Below are positions 48,188 to 58,095 of a stretch of 64,000 nucleotides of DNA, in pieces (within the stretch, counting starts at the first letter, position 1; the number at the start of each line of letters is the position of its first letter). Source of the stretch: Paraliobacillus sp. PM-2 (GTDB lineage: Bacteria; Bacillota; Bacilli; Bacillales; Amphibacillaceae); NCBI RefSeq assembly GCF_001368815.1, contig NZ_CTEI01000001.1, forward strand, positions 1,240,001 to 1,304,000, given 5' to 3'. Below the pieces are notes generated by a model. That model made no database searches. It saw only the letters and a program-made list of their open reading frames with translations, and was not told the DNA's origin. The position numbers and the translations under genes are program-made.

Positions 48188-48748
48188 ATGGATAATGATG
48201 CTTGGTATCATTATATAGAACAACTACATGCATATATAAAAAAACAAGATCAAACCATTCGCGATTTGTCGACTAGAATGAACGACCTAGAATCTCAGCA
48301 AAAAAACATCCCTTCAAACACCATCATTGAGAAGTTAGAGTATCATTTTGATCAGTTAAAGATTGAACGTATGGATGGAACACTCCATATCGGTTTTACT
48401 CCTGAAGATCTTGCAAATGTTGAAGATTTTTCTGTCCCATTACAGCAGAGAAGCAAGCAGAAGAAGCAAGTTGATCCTTTACTTGTTAAATTAGAAGATT
48501 ATGTGAATGGTGTAGCGCCTAATTTACTTAATCAGATGGCACTAGAAGAGAATCGTCCTATAGATGAAACAAAAAAGGAGCTAATCATTCAAGATATATG
48601 TAATCAATTAAGTGAACGGGTATCTTTTTATAAAAAAGAAGCTGAAAAACAACAAATACAACAAAATGTACGTGAACCATTCATTTTTAATAAAGTCAAA
48701 GAAGAAATCGATTATGGATTAAGAGAATATTTTAAAAAGCGGGAGTGA
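48188..48748 (+). CDS. gerPC: spore germination protein GerPC
   Basis: The largest gerP product, 186 residues, unlike the short ones. It starts with a predicted coiled coil (YIEQLHAYIKKQDQTIRDLS), followed by KLEYHFDQLKIERMDGTLHIGFTP and a helical C-terminal half. Relatives are tubulin-like only in overall size; its role is probably structural in the coat. The ATG at 48188 is nine bases after AGGAGG; an ATG two codons earlier is also possible. Confidence 0.88.
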   Translation: MDNDAWYHYIEQLHAYIKKQDQTIRDLSTRMNDLESQQKNIPSNTIIEKLEYHFDQLKIERMDGTLHIGFTPEDLANVEDFSVPLQQRSKQKKQVDPLLVKLEDYVNGVAPNLLNQMALEENRPIDETKKELIIQDICNQLSERVSFYKKEAEKQQIQQNVREPFIFNKVKEEIDYGLREYFKKRE

Positions 48749-48753
48749 AATGA

Positions 48754-48969
48754 ATGAATCTTGAAGTGCATAATTGGGGGTTACATGTAGGAGGCATTGA
48801 TATAACAGCAATATCTTCTTCCTCTGTTTTCCTTGTAGGAGATAATGATTGTATGCAATTACAGTCCTATTATGATACACCGCCAGAATCGTATATTGTA
48901 GGTTCTCTTGTTCCTTTACGTCGTGAGATTGGAGAAGGCATAGATGACACCACGAACATCGAAGGTTAA
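48754..48969 (+). CDS. gerPD: spore germination protein GerPD
   Basis: A 71-residue protein: VHNWGLHVGGIDITAISSSSVFLVGDND, then DTPPESYIVGSLVPL, recognisable as GerPD. It follows gerPC by five bases, and its last 26 bases overlap gerPE. Confidence 0.9.
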   Translation: MNLEVHNWGLHVGGIDITAISSSSVFLVGDNDCMQLQSYYDTPPESYIVGSLVPLRREIGEGIDDTTNIEG

Positions 48970-49327
48970 ATTAACACGTATCAATAATATTGTAAACTCA
49001 TCTATTTTCGAAATTGGTGATGCCTCCATCTTAAAGCCAAGAACGAATATTATCGCCATTCAAAAAGAAGGTGGTGTAGAATCTGATAAGGGTTATTCAT
49101 TCAGTAATTATCCCCTTTTCAGCAAAACCCTTCCTTCTATACCAAAAACAACAATACAAAAGTCTACCATTAATCATGATCATGCGATCCATGTAGATGC
49201 AATTGATATTACTGGGGTTACCGCCTCTTCTACTGTGCAATTGGGAAGTCTAGATACAATCGAAGCTGAATCGAGACTTAAACATATTCGAATTTTACTA
49301 TCGGATGAACAGTTGAACGAACAATAA
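48944..49327 (+). CDS. gerPE: spore germination protein GerPE
   Basis: A 127-residue protein with two GerP-like modules: RINNIVNSSIFEIGDASIL near the N-terminus and VDAIDITGVTASSTVQLGSLDTIEA near the C-terminus, joined by a low-complexity linker. The ATG at 48944 lies inside gerPD and has GGAGAAGG upstream, so the two are translationally coupled. Confidence 0.88.
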   Translation: MTPRTSKVKLTRINNIVNSSIFEIGDASILKPRTNIIAIQKEGGVESDKGYSFSNYPLFSKTLPSIPKTTIQKSTINHDHAIHVDAIDITGVTASSTVQLGSLDTIEAESRLKHIRILLSDEQLNEQ

Positions 49328-49371
49328 CATACGATAACTAAGAAGAAGAAGAATTAAAGAAGGTGGATGAT

Positions 49372-49590
49372 ATGCCAGCAATAGTCGGGCCAATCAAAAT
49401 TGTTTCGGTTGGTGGTGGAGTAATTAATTTTGGAGATAGTTTTTATTTATCACCAAAGAGTGCCTCAAAAACAGCGGCAGGAGCAGGTGCTTTTAATACC
49501 GGAGATTTCATCAATACAAATAGTGGGTTAAATGCAACAAACACACTTGATCCTGATGCTGTTGATCAAGTAATGAGTGCAAATGCCTAA
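49372..49590 (+). CDS. gerPF: spore germination protein GerPF
   Basis: A 72-residue protein opening MPAIVGPIKIVSVGGGVINFGD with FYLSPKS and GAGAFNTGDF, typical GerPF (motif PAIVGPIKIVSVGG). The ATG at 49372 follows AAGGTGG. It is the last gene of gerPABCDEF and is followed by two hairpins before the convergent addA. Confidence 0.93.
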   Translation: MPAIVGPIKIVSVGGGVINFGDSFYLSPKSASKTAAGAGAFNTGDFINTNSGLNATNTLDPDAVDQVMSANA

Positions 49591-49655
49591 AGTGGGGTCC
49601 ACCCCACTTTACATAAAAAAAGATGATTAGATTTTATGTCTAATCATCTTTCTAA
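49590..49655. terminator. two hairpins between gerPF and addA
   Basis: AAGTGGGG/CCCCACTT (49590-49609) starts directly at the gerPF stop. The second, AGATGATTAGA (49621-49631) with TCTAATCATCT (49639-49650), has A-runs before and TTC after, so it can act in both directions for gerPF and addA. Confidence 0.7.
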
Positions 49656-49658
49656 TTA

Positions 49659-52600
49659 CTAATCTGTTATCTCTATCAGTTTGCTATTAGAAAAGAAATA
49701 TAAATACTTTTTAACTACCGGTTGTTTCCAAATTTCAGCTAGCGCTTTTGCATATAGATTTAATTGAATGCGATACCGCTCTATTAAGATGCTTTCTTCT
49801 GTGTGTTCTTGTATCTGATCCGTTTTATAATCTATTAACATCCAGCCATCTAATGTTGGTACAATCAAATCAATTACCCCTTGGATGAAAACACGCTCTT
49901 CTTCATCTGTAGTCCAGTTTGAATAGACCTCTTCTGCTTTTAAAGTTAAACTAAAGGGAACTTCACGGTGTATTTCTTCGCTTTGTAAAATATCAGCTGC
50001 AATATCTGTCTTAAAGAATGCTGCAATTGCTTTTACATCAATAGCATCTGCTTGGTTTTGGGTTAACACTTCTCTAGTTACCATCTCTTGAACAGCTTCT
50101 TTAATCTCTTCCTCTTTCCATTTTTTAACGAATGGTAGTTGTTGCATAACGGTGTGCATAGCCGTTCCGACTTCTGCCGCTCTTAGTTTTTGTTCTTTTT
50201 GCATAAAAGAAGGTCGCCGCGTAATAGGAGCTTTATAATCTTTTATCAACTGCGTATCACTGTAAATGTCCTTTACCTCTCGTTGCCTTTTTATTTCAGT
50301 AACTGTCTGTTTTGCTCGATAGCTTGCCGCTTGATTATATGGATAAGAAAATGTGAGTCGTCTTTCTACTTTCTCATCTAATGATTCATCAGTTTTTGAT
50401 ATAGGTTGCCATTCTCTTATTTTCTGTTCTACATTCATTTGTCCATTCTCTACTTCCGTTGTTGGTACACGGTACGTATTCGCATGTTCTACTTGAATAT
50501 CCCATTTAGACACATCCTCCACTATTAGCGGGGATACTTGAGTCGGTTCGTCATTTCGTAGTGCTGTCGCTTGCTTATGTCGAATAAGACTAGAAGCGAC
50601 CCAATCCAAATAAGTATTTGTTTCTAAGCGGTAATGTGCAGGCAATACCCATTCCGGATGATTGGTAACTTCTTGCCATTTAGCTAATTTTTTCTCCAAA
50701 GATGCAACAGATCCAATCATGACTAACTTCTCTTTCGCTCGAGTGAGTGCAACATATAGCACACGCATCTCCTCTGCCCAGCTTTCTTGTTTCATTTGTT
50801 GTTTCAATGCATGATAAATAAGGGTAGGATACATAATTCTTTTTTCTGGATCAATGTATTTACTAGCAAAACCAAGATCTTTGTGTAATAAATATTTTCT
50901 TTTTAAATCTTGTTGATTAAATTGCTTATCCATCGCTCCTAAAATAACTACTGGAAATTCAAGTCCCTTACTTTTGTGAATGGTCATGATCCGAACAACA
51001 TCTTCTGATTCACCTAAAGCCCGTGCTGCCCCAAGATCATCACCGTTCTCCTCCATGCGATCAATTAAACGTAAAAAGCGAAATAACCCTCGAAACGAAG
51101 TAGCTTCATAAGCACGAGCTCGATCATATAAAGCACGAAGGTTTGCTTGCCTTTGCCTTCCACCAGGCATTCCACCAACAAAATCATAATAGCCTGTATC
51201 ACGATAAATTTGCCAAATCAGTTCTGCAAGTGCTTCTTGCCTTGCCTGCTTTCGCCATACTTCTAATTGTGTTAAAAACGTCGTAAGCTGCTTTTGTTTG
51301 ATTGGATCGGAAACTGTATTTTGATAAACACGTAATGCCTCAAAATAACTTACCCTTTTTTTAGCTAAACGTATTTCAGCTAAATCATTTTCGTCTAAAC
51401 CTACGATGGGTGAACGTAATACACTTGCAAGTGGTATATCTTGTTGTGGATTATCAATTATCCTTAATAAACTAATCATCACTTTAATCTCTATTGCTTC
51501 TAAATATCCACTTGCAATTTCCGCATAAACTGGAATGCCCTGCTTTTTCAGTTCTTCCATAATAGTTGGAGCCCATGTCATTGAGCGCATTAAAATAACA
51601 ATATCACGGTATTGTAAAGATCGCTTCTGACCGGTAGATTTATCCATTACCTTCATTGATTCTTGATCCTTATTTCCAATCCAACGTTGAATACGATTTG
51701 CATAAGCTCTAGCCTCAATTTGTGCTTTTTCTAAATCTTCTAGTGTCTCATCATCTTCTGTAGCTTGGTCTACTTCTTTTGTATCTCGATTAATGACAAC
51801 AACTTCAGTATTTGGATTTGCTAATGGTAACTGATCATATAATAAATTCCCATAAATTAATTCTGCATCTTGGTCGTAAGTAATTTCACCAACTTCTTCA
51901 TCCAATAGTTGGCGAAAAATATAATTTGCAGCTGCTAATACTTCTTGTCTACTACGAAAATTCCGTGCAAGATCAATTCGTTTTTGATGGTTTGAAGTAT
52001 CAGCAAATTCTTTATACTTCTCAATAAACAAGGATGGTTCCGCATGCCGGAAACGATAAATACTTTGCTTTACATCTCCTACCATAAACAAGTTACCTGG
52101 GTCTTTTTTTGATACTAATGATAGAATGGTCTCTTGTACTAAATTGGTATCTTGATATTCATCAACTAAAACTTCTGTAAATTTATGCTGTAGTGCTTCA
52201 GCAACATCAGAAGGAATGATATTGTCTGATGTCGCTTCTTCGGCTAATAATAGTTGTAAACAATAATGCTCCAAATCAGAGAAATCAACAAGTGCTTTTT
52301 CTTTCTTAAGTGCAGTGTAACTTGTTTTAAAGGCTTTTACTAACGCAACCAATTCTTTTATTAATGGATATAATGCCTGCATATCTGCCAAATAAGCAGC
52401 TAATTTCCTTGAGAACCAATTGCTTGATAGCTCATTCCAACGCTTTTTATATTTGTTGCGTATGGCTTTTACTTGTTCTTTCTTTTCTTCGCTACATTCT
52501 ACTTTTTTTCTTGATAAGGCTTTAAATTTCCCTTCGATAAAATGAGTGCGCGTATCTTCCCAACTTATATCTAGCTTTGCCTTTGCCTCTTGAATCATGA

Positions 52601-53375
52601 GTAAATCTGCATCAATTGCATCTGCATATTGATATGGGCCATCATTTTCTCTCGTTTTCTCTAATGCCTGTTTTGCCTCATTCTGCATGGCATTAAGCTG
52701 CCTGTATACATCTTTTTTTAAAATAGCTAACCATGAGATATCTGTTTCTTTTGTTTCTGGTGTGACAGCATACATTTCTACAATTTGATCCAGCCACTCC
52801 TCTGGCCATGGATTTTGCATAGCAAAATCATAAAGTTTTAAAATTAATTCTTCTACTTCTTCATCACTACGATCACTAGAAAAGCTATCTACGACAGTGA
52901 AAAAGGCTTGTTGCTCATTCGCCTCTCTCCCATACCAATCTTCAAATAAGTCATCAAGCACTTCTTGTCGCAGCAAATCTGCTTCCATACTATCAGCAAT
53001 CCGAAAACTAGGATCAATATCTAATAAATAAGCATTTCGACGAATTAAATCCATACAAAAAGCATGTAAAGTAGAAATCGATGCTTGTTGCAATAAAGCC
53101 AATTGTTTTCTTAAATGAGCAGACTCAGGCGAAACTTCTAAAGCAGATTCTAGCGCCTCGGCCACTCGATTACGCATCTCTTGTGCTGCTGCATTGGTGA
53201 AAGTAACAACTAACAGTGTATCAATAGCTACTGGATTTTGTTTATCAATTAATTTCTGAATAATTCGTTCTACTAACACCGCTGTCTTACCAGACCCCGC
53301 CGCAGCCGCTACTAAAGTATCTGTACCACTTGTATATATTGCCTGTTCTTGCTCTTTTGTCCACTGCGGCATCAT
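49659..53375 (-). CDS. addA: ATP-dependent helicase-nuclease subunit A
   Basis: AddA is the UvrD-like 3'-5' helicase and nuclease of AddAB, which resects double-strand breaks to a Chi site. The 1238 residues carry Walker A VAAAAGSGKTAVL (about residue 27), Walker B LVDEYQDTN, VGDVKQSIYRFRHA, TIHKSKGLEFP and VALTRAKEKL. The C-terminal RecB nuclease motif is MLIDYKTDQIQ. The ATG at 53375 shares one base with the addB stop. Length is normal for Bacillaceae. Confidence 0.97.
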   Translation of the reverse strand: MMPQWTKEQEQAIYTSGTDTLVAAAAGSGKTAVLVERIIQKLIDKQNPVAIDTLLVVTFTNAAAQEMRNRVAEALESALEVSPESAHLRKQLALLQQASISTLHAFCMDLIRRNAYLLDIDPSFRIADSMEADLLRQEVLDDLFEDWYGREANEQQAFFTVVDSFSSDRSDEEVEELILKLYDFAMQNPWPEEWLDQIVEMYAVTPETKETDISWLAILKKDVYRQLNAMQNEAKQALEKTRENDGPYQYADAIDADLLMIQEAKAKLDISWEDTRTHFIEGKFKALSRKKVECSEEKKEQVKAIRNKYKKRWNELSSNWFSRKLAAYLADMQALYPLIKELVALVKAFKTSYTALKKEKALVDFSDLEHYCLQLLLAEEATSDNIIPSDVAEALQHKFTEVLVDEYQDTNLVQETILSLVSKKDPGNLFMVGDVKQSIYRFRHAEPSLFIEKYKEFADTSNHQKRIDLARNFRSRQEVLAAANYIFRQLLDEEVGEITYDQDAELIYGNLLYDQLPLANPNTEVVVINRDTKEVDQATEDDETLEDLEKAQIEARAYANRIQRWIGNKDQESMKVMDKSTGQKRSLQYRDIVILMRSMTWAPTIMEELKKQGIPVYAEIASGYLEAIEIKVMISLLRIIDNPQQDIPLASVLRSPIVGLDENDLAEIRLAKKRVSYFEALRVYQNTVSDPIKQKQLTTFLTQLEVWRKQARQEALAELIWQIYRDTGYYDFVGGMPGGRQRQANLRALYDRARAYEATSFRGLFRFLRLIDRMEENGDDLGAARALGESEDVVRIMTIHKSKGLEFPVVILGAMDKQFNQQDLKRKYLLHKDLGFASKYIDPEKRIMYPTLIYHALKQQMKQESWAEEMRVLYVALTRAKEKLVMIGSVASLEKKLAKWQEVTNHPEWVLPAHYRLETNTYLDWVASSLIRHKQATALRNDEPTQVSPLIVEDVSKWDIQVEHANTYRVPTTEVENGQMNVEQKIREWQPISKTDESLDEKVERRLTFSYPYNQAASYRAKQTVTEIKRQREVKDIYSDTQLIKDYKAPITRRPSFMQKEQKLRAAEVGTAMHTVMQQLPFVKKWKEEEIKEAVQEMVTREVLTQNQADAIDVKAIAAFFKTDIAADILQSEEIHREVPFSLTLKAEEVYSNWTTDEEERVFIQGVIDLIVPTLDGWMLIDYKTDQIQEHTEESILIERYRIQLNLYAKALAEIWKQPVVKKYLYFFSNSKLIEITD

Positions 53376-56300
53376 TAATCCTCCTTATGTTTTATTTTTT
53401 CTACTATTTCTTCATCTTTTAATTCCTTTAAACGACGGTAATTATTTTCTGGCAATGTCACATCAAATTGACATACCGAGCGAAAGGAACAATAGGTACA
53501 TGCCACTTGTTGTTTTTGCTGATATGGATTTAATGCCACTCCACCATTACTAATATCAAAACCGGCCTCAACCATTAGTTCCCGTACATAACCTTGTAAC
53601 GATTTAAAGGTTTCTGAAGTTGCTGTGTTTGAACCACTTCTAAAGTTCCCATCTTTTTTCAAACCTGCCGGAATCATTTCACTCATTCCTGTATCCAAGC
53701 TCGTATCCATCATTTTTACAATAGATTCATCTTCTAATAATAAACCTTGCATTTTAAATTTCTTAAATAATTTCTCATCAATCTTTTGTTCGTTTAGTGC
53801 ATTATTCTCTGATAACATTGGATTATGGACATGGAAGTAAAGTACGCCAGCGGGCTTAGCCTGAAGCCCTAGCCATTGCTCTGCATTGGTTAAGATCACA
53901 TCTAAATATGCTAGCATTTGTAATGATAATCCGTAGTAAACTTCTACTAGGTTTAGTCCTTTTGCACTTGACTTATAATCAACAATACGTAAATACATAG
54001 CATCTGCTTGATTCGCTTGATCTACTCGGTCAATTCTCCCTCTTAATAACAATTCATAACCATTAGGAAGTTGTAAATGCACTGGATCCAATTGACTGTT
54101 AGATAACCCAAATCCCAATTCTAACCCAACAGGTAGGAAATTGCTTTTTCTTGATTGTTCACTTAATACATATGTCGCTCTTGCTATAATTCGTTCTAAC
54201 TTCGTTTTCATATAATAATACCGATTTGAACTATGCAAAATTTGATGTTGTAAAATCGGTGCTAACTTTTCTACAGCACGCTTGGCATAATTTGATGCTT
54301 CTTCATGATATACATCACGAAAACTTTTTTCATCGGATTGAATCCACTCAGTGATCTGCTTTAAGGCCTCATGAAATAATTGTCCAATATCAGGTGCATC
54401 AAGTTTGTAAGTCTGCCGCTCTGTTAACCCTAAACTATACTGAGCAAAATGCTGATACGAGCATCGATAATACATTTCCAATCTTGATATGCTCGCCTTT
54501 ATTTGTTTTGGATATAATCTCTCCACTGTTTCTTTCGCTAAATTTGTTGGTCTATTTTGATAAAATAAACTTTGTAAAATAGTATGCGTCTTCCCATTTT
54601 TCTCATGATGGTTAACAAACCAATTAAAGACACTCCACCATATCGGATCAATGGGATAGTTTCTTTGATACTTGGCTAACTGCGCTGTTAAAGCTGACCT
54701 TGTTTTATTTGGTGTTGTTACAAAGCGATCTGCCTCTTCCATTTCTTCTGGATCTTGCAATAAAATAACTTCTTCTCTTGTACTTGGAAATAAATCGTAT
54801 ATTCGTTTGATTAATGGTGAAGCTATTTTTGCTTTCCCTTCCGTATCACTAAGTGGATAGCTTATCCATAATTTATCAGTAGCAAGTGTAAATGCTAAAT
54901 AAACATAAAACCAATCATCAATTAACTGTTGTTTTTCACCATCAGCCAACGTTAATCCTTGTGTTCCTAACAACACTCGATCATCCTCTGATAGCACACT
55001 ATCTATCTTCGGCTTCATTGGCCATGTGCCTTCATTAACTCCTAGTAACAAAGAGGCTTTTATCCCAGACATCCTAGAGCGATCAATTGTACCAATCACT
55101 ACATGATCCATACTTGGCGGAACATGTGCAAAAGTTAATGTATCAAACCCTGTTTCTAGACTCTGCTGAAATAGCTGTAATGAGATGGTTTCCGGTCCAG
55201 TTATTTCAACCATTTCATCTAAAAGTTGTAAAACTGCATCCCAAACTTGCTCTTGTTCCCTTGCTATTTCCAATTCTCCTTCTTGATCGAATTGATCACG
55301 GAGTTGTTCTAATCGTTTAGGCACTTCTAACTGCTCCAGCCACTCATATAATGCTATAGCTTTCTCCTCAATCGTTTCTGCCACTCTTAACTGTTTATCT
55401 AGCGGGCTCAGTGCCTGTACTACTTGATTTCGATAGTCATTAATTAACTTCTGTTTTTCCTTTTCATAGTCCGTTTGCCCCGCTTGATCAAAGCCCTTAA
55501 ATCGTTGAAAAACCCATGGATTGCTATCCATCCATTGATTTCTTCCTCGAATACCATATTCAAGTACATAATTCTCTAATGTATCAATGGCATCCATATC
55601 AAGTGGATTTGTTTTACTATTTGACGGTATTAGTCCCGTCTTTAGGACACGAAAAATCGCATCATATCGCCAGTTACCAACAACAACATCGATAGCCGAA
55701 CGAATGCATTCAATCAAAGGATGATGCATCATCGTGCGTTTCTCATCGATAAATGTAGGAATACGATAATCTTTAAATATCGTTTCAATTAAATCATGAT
55801 ATACATCTGTCTCTCTAACAAGTACAGCTATATCTTTATAACGATAGCCTTTCTCTCTTATTAATCGCAAGATCTCTTGTGCTGCCCCTTCGACCTCTGC
55901 TCGTGGATGAACCGCTTGTGCTAATTGTATTGTTGCTTCGCTTTGAAAACTTGGTGCTGGCCTAGTATCAAAAAATTTTTCTAAATGAGTAAATGCTGGT
56001 TGTAATTTATTAGTATCTTCAACCAACACTTCTGTACTTAATTCCAATCCCAACTCATTTACTAGATCAATCATTGTTTGATACGTTTCTTTCGTTTGTG
56101 AAAAAACATCAAAAGAACGTATCGATTCCTGGGGTATTTGGTCTAAGGTAAGCGTGATCGTAGTATGCTTTGCCTGTTGCATTAAAGCACTAATTACTTC
56201 TTGCTCTTGTGGTGTAAAACGATGAAAGCCATCAATATAAATATCTGCTCCTTGTAAAAAAGCGATCTCAGGAATTTTCTCCACTAATAAGGTAAGCTGA

Positions 56301-56857
56301 TCTTCCTGATCAATATATTTACCTTTTAGTACATGTACTAGTCTTTCGTAAATATAATATAAATCTTCTAATTTCTTTTTTAATCCTATTTCATCAGGTG
56401 TTAAATGTTTAAATCTCTCCATCTCTTCCAATTGTATTGCAAGAAGTTCTGGTGTTATTCGATAACGCTTAAATTCGGTAATTATTGCTTCTATTTGTTC
56501 TATAAATCCGTGCTTTTCCATTGATTTTTGAAACATCTGCCAATCACTTGTGCGTTCCTCTACAATTTTACGAAGCATCATCTGTGTGCCTGTTGAACTA
56601 ATAAATTGTCTTGTTGCACCTCCAGCTTCCTGTAAGACTCGCCAAGCTAATCTCGAAAAACTTAGTACTTGGGCACGAATACTTCCGTGTACATCATCTT
56701 GTAATAATGCATATTCTTGTTGGAAAGTCATTTGGTCCGGCACTAAATAAATAATCGCATTTCCTCTAGGGTTTTGTTTTAATTTATCTTTTATTTCTGT
56801 TAAGCATTGATTGCTTTTAGATACAGTTGCATTACCTATTAAAAAACGGACACTCAT
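53375..56857 (-). CDS. addB: ATP-dependent helicase-nuclease subunit B
   Basis: AddB reads the Chi site and provides the second nuclease. The 1160-residue protein has the nuclease motif LRIVDYKSSAKG and four Fe-S cluster cysteines: one in MYYRCSYQHF and three in CTYCSFRSVC near the C-terminus. At the N-terminus, where other AddB proteins have a Walker A loop, the sequence is GNATVSKS (residues 8-15), which lacks the Gly before Lys. It is the first gene of addB-addA, oriented towards gerP. Confidence 0.95.
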   Translation of the reverse strand: MSVRFLIGNATVSKSNQCLTEIKDKLKQNPRGNAIIYLVPDQMTFQQEYALLQDDVHGSIRAQVLSFSRLAWRVLQEAGGATRQFISSTGTQMMLRKIVEERTSDWQMFQKSMEKHGFIEQIEAIITEFKRYRITPELLAIQLEEMERFKHLTPDEIGLKKKLEDLYYIYERLVHVLKGKYIDQEDQLTLLVEKIPEIAFLQGADIYIDGFHRFTPQEQEVISALMQQAKHTTITLTLDQIPQESIRSFDVFSQTKETYQTMIDLVNELGLELSTEVLVEDTNKLQPAFTHLEKFFDTRPAPSFQSEATIQLAQAVHPRAEVEGAAQEILRLIREKGYRYKDIAVLVRETDVYHDLIETIFKDYRIPTFIDEKRTMMHHPLIECIRSAIDVVVGNWRYDAIFRVLKTGLIPSNSKTNPLDMDAIDTLENYVLEYGIRGRNQWMDSNPWVFQRFKGFDQAGQTDYEKEKQKLINDYRNQVVQALSPLDKQLRVAETIEEKAIALYEWLEQLEVPKRLEQLRDQFDQEGELEIAREQEQVWDAVLQLLDEMVEITGPETISLQLFQQSLETGFDTLTFAHVPPSMDHVVIGTIDRSRMSGIKASLLLGVNEGTWPMKPKIDSVLSEDDRVLLGTQGLTLADGEKQQLIDDWFYVYLAFTLATDKLWISYPLSDTEGKAKIASPLIKRIYDLFPSTREEVILLQDPEEMEEADRFVTTPNKTRSALTAQLAKYQRNYPIDPIWWSVFNWFVNHHEKNGKTHTILQSLFYQNRPTNLAKETVERLYPKQIKASISRLEMYYRCSYQHFAQYSLGLTERQTYKLDAPDIGQLFHEALKQITEWIQSDEKSFRDVYHEEASNYAKRAVEKLAPILQHQILHSSNRYYYMKTKLERIIARATYVLSEQSRKSNFLPVGLELGFGLSNSQLDPVHLQLPNGYELLLRGRIDRVDQANQADAMYLRIVDYKSSAKGLNLVEVYYGLSLQMLAYLDVILTNAEQWLGLQAKPAGVLYFHVHNPMLSENNALNEQKIDEKLFKKFKMQGLLLEDESIVKMMDTSLDTGMSEMIPAGLKKDGNFRSGSNTATSETFKSLQGYVRELMVEAGFDISNGGVALNPYQQKQQVACTYCSFRSVCQFDVTLPENNYRRLKELKDEEIVEKIKHKED

Positions 56858-56944
56858 TTCTTATTCTCTCCTCATATACTTCAATCGATTGTCTGTTCGC
56901 TTCTTCTATTTTAACATGGTTAATGTAGAACAACATTGTTTGTA

Positions 56945-56987
56945 TAGTAAAAAATAGTAGAATAGAAAAAATTCCACTCTACTATTT
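56945..56987 (-). terminator. terminator after yhjE
   Basis: Minus strand AAATAGTAGA and TCTACTATTT pair around an A/T-rich loop, then TTTTACTATAC. It lies just before the addB promoter region. Confidence 0.65.
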
Positions 56988-56990
56988 CTA

Positions 56991-57650
56991 TTAATTTTCT
57001 TCTTCCATTTGTCTTATTTTATCTCTTTTACGCAACCACTTTTCAATTAATTTCCCAACTATCCAAAATAATGAAATACTAATGCCCACTATAATTGTTT
57101 TGACTGGATTTTGTGCAAAAGAAGCGATACTGCTACCTACATATGCAATAGAAAAAATCATTACTGTTTTCCCTAATAATACTGCTAGTGCAAACTGATA
57201 GATATTTATTTTAGATAATCCTGCAACGGTATTAATAATCGCTGATGGTGAAAAAGGAAAACACATGAGAATAAATAAAGGGCCAAAACCATGACGCTCT
57301 AACCAACTTGTTACTCGTTGCACTTGTTTGTTCCGACGAATCCAAAGGAAAAAACGTTTATTTCCAAGTTTTCGAATGAGTAAAAATACAGACATTGCAC
57401 CAATACTTGCTCCTGCCCAAGATAATAAAAATCCTTCCCACAATCCATAAGCAGCAGCATTTGTAAATACAAATACAACTAAAGGTAGAAACGGGAGGAA
57501 TGCTTCAATAAACGGAAGTAATAGTCCAGGTAATGGACCAAAGCTCTCATACGTTTTTAATAATTGTTTTAGTACAATATCATATTGATCAGCTGCTATT
57601 AATTGTTGGATTTCATTCAATGTTATTGCGTTGCTGCCTATTACATACAT
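56991..57650 (-). CDS. yhjE: TVP38/TMEM64 (SNARE-associated) family membrane protein, YhjE-like
   Basis: A 219-residue protein with about five membrane segments. The family core is EAFLPFLPLVVFVFTNAAAYG, LSWAGASIGAMSVFLLIRKLG and the proline-rich MCFPFSPSAIINTVAGLSKI. Members are proposed lipid scramblases or transport-related proteins (DedA relatives). It lies upstream of addB, as yhjE does in B. subtilis. The ATG at 57650 follows GAGGAG. Confidence 0.85.
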   Translation of the reverse strand: MYVIGSNAITLNEIQQLIAADQYDIVLKQLLKTYESFGPLPGLLLPFIEAFLPFLPLVVFVFTNAAAYGLWEGFLLSWAGASIGAMSVFLLIRKLGNKRFFLWIRRNKQVQRVTSWLERHGFGPLFILMCFPFSPSAIINTVAGLSKINIYQFALAVLLGKTVMIFSIAYVGSSIASFAQNPVKTIIVGISISLFWIVGKLIEKWLRKRDKIRQMEEEN

Positions 57651-57724
57651 ATATCATTTGCTCCTCTATCGACCAACTACTTTTCTATACATTATTTGAC
57701 TAAATGGATCCGATCATTCAAAGG

Positions 57725-57912
57725 CAGTTCACGTTGCTTTGCGGGTATTTTCGCTTTTCTTAATCCAGCTCAAACACCCAGCAACTAGTGTAACTTCCTT
57801 CACCTCTGTACGATAAGTCAACATCGACTCTTTTCTATCGTCGTGTTTCCTTTATCTCCTACGGTTTAATCCAGTTCATACGTTGCTTTGCGGGTATTTT
57901 CGCTTTTCTTAA
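57725..57912. repeat. duplicated 34-base motif in a gene-free region
   Basis: A 34-base sequence beginning ACGTTGCTTTGCGGGTAT occurs twice, at 57731-57764 and 57879-57912, 148 bases apart and in the same direction. Each copy is preceded by CAGTTC. The bases between (from TCCAGCTCAAACACCC to TCCTACGG) look like another dispersed unit and contain no gene. The layout suggests a genomic repeat family that has been inserted or duplicated here; its name is unknown to me. Confidence 0.75.
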
Positions 57913-58014
57913 TAGTATTACACTTTCTATTTTAATGTAAACCATTGTGCTTGCCTATCTTTTCCTTATTTCTTTGTAATTTTAATTTTTTTACAAATTA
58001 TTATACATACCTTA

Positions 58015-58057
58015 TTTTCAAATAAGGTATAATAAAGTATAATAGAACAAACGTTCG
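58015..58057 (+). promoter_or_regulatory. yhjD promoter with LexA-type box
   Basis: TTTTCA (58015-58020), 17 bases, TATAAT (58038-58043). AGAACAAACGTTCG at 58044-58057 directly follows, matching 12 of 14 positions of CGAACRNRYGTTYC, with both GAAC and GTTC halves intact. A repressor bound there would cover the transcription start. This suggests SOS control. Confidence 0.6.
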
Positions 58058-58095
58058 TTTTTGAGTGACTTCTTTTTATTAATAGGAGGATTTAC

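Noticed and set aside
56886-56899. LexA-like sequence before addB (minus strand CGAACAGACAATCG)
   Set aside because: Only 11 of 14 positions match and the right half lacks GTTC; too weak to claim beside the two better sites.
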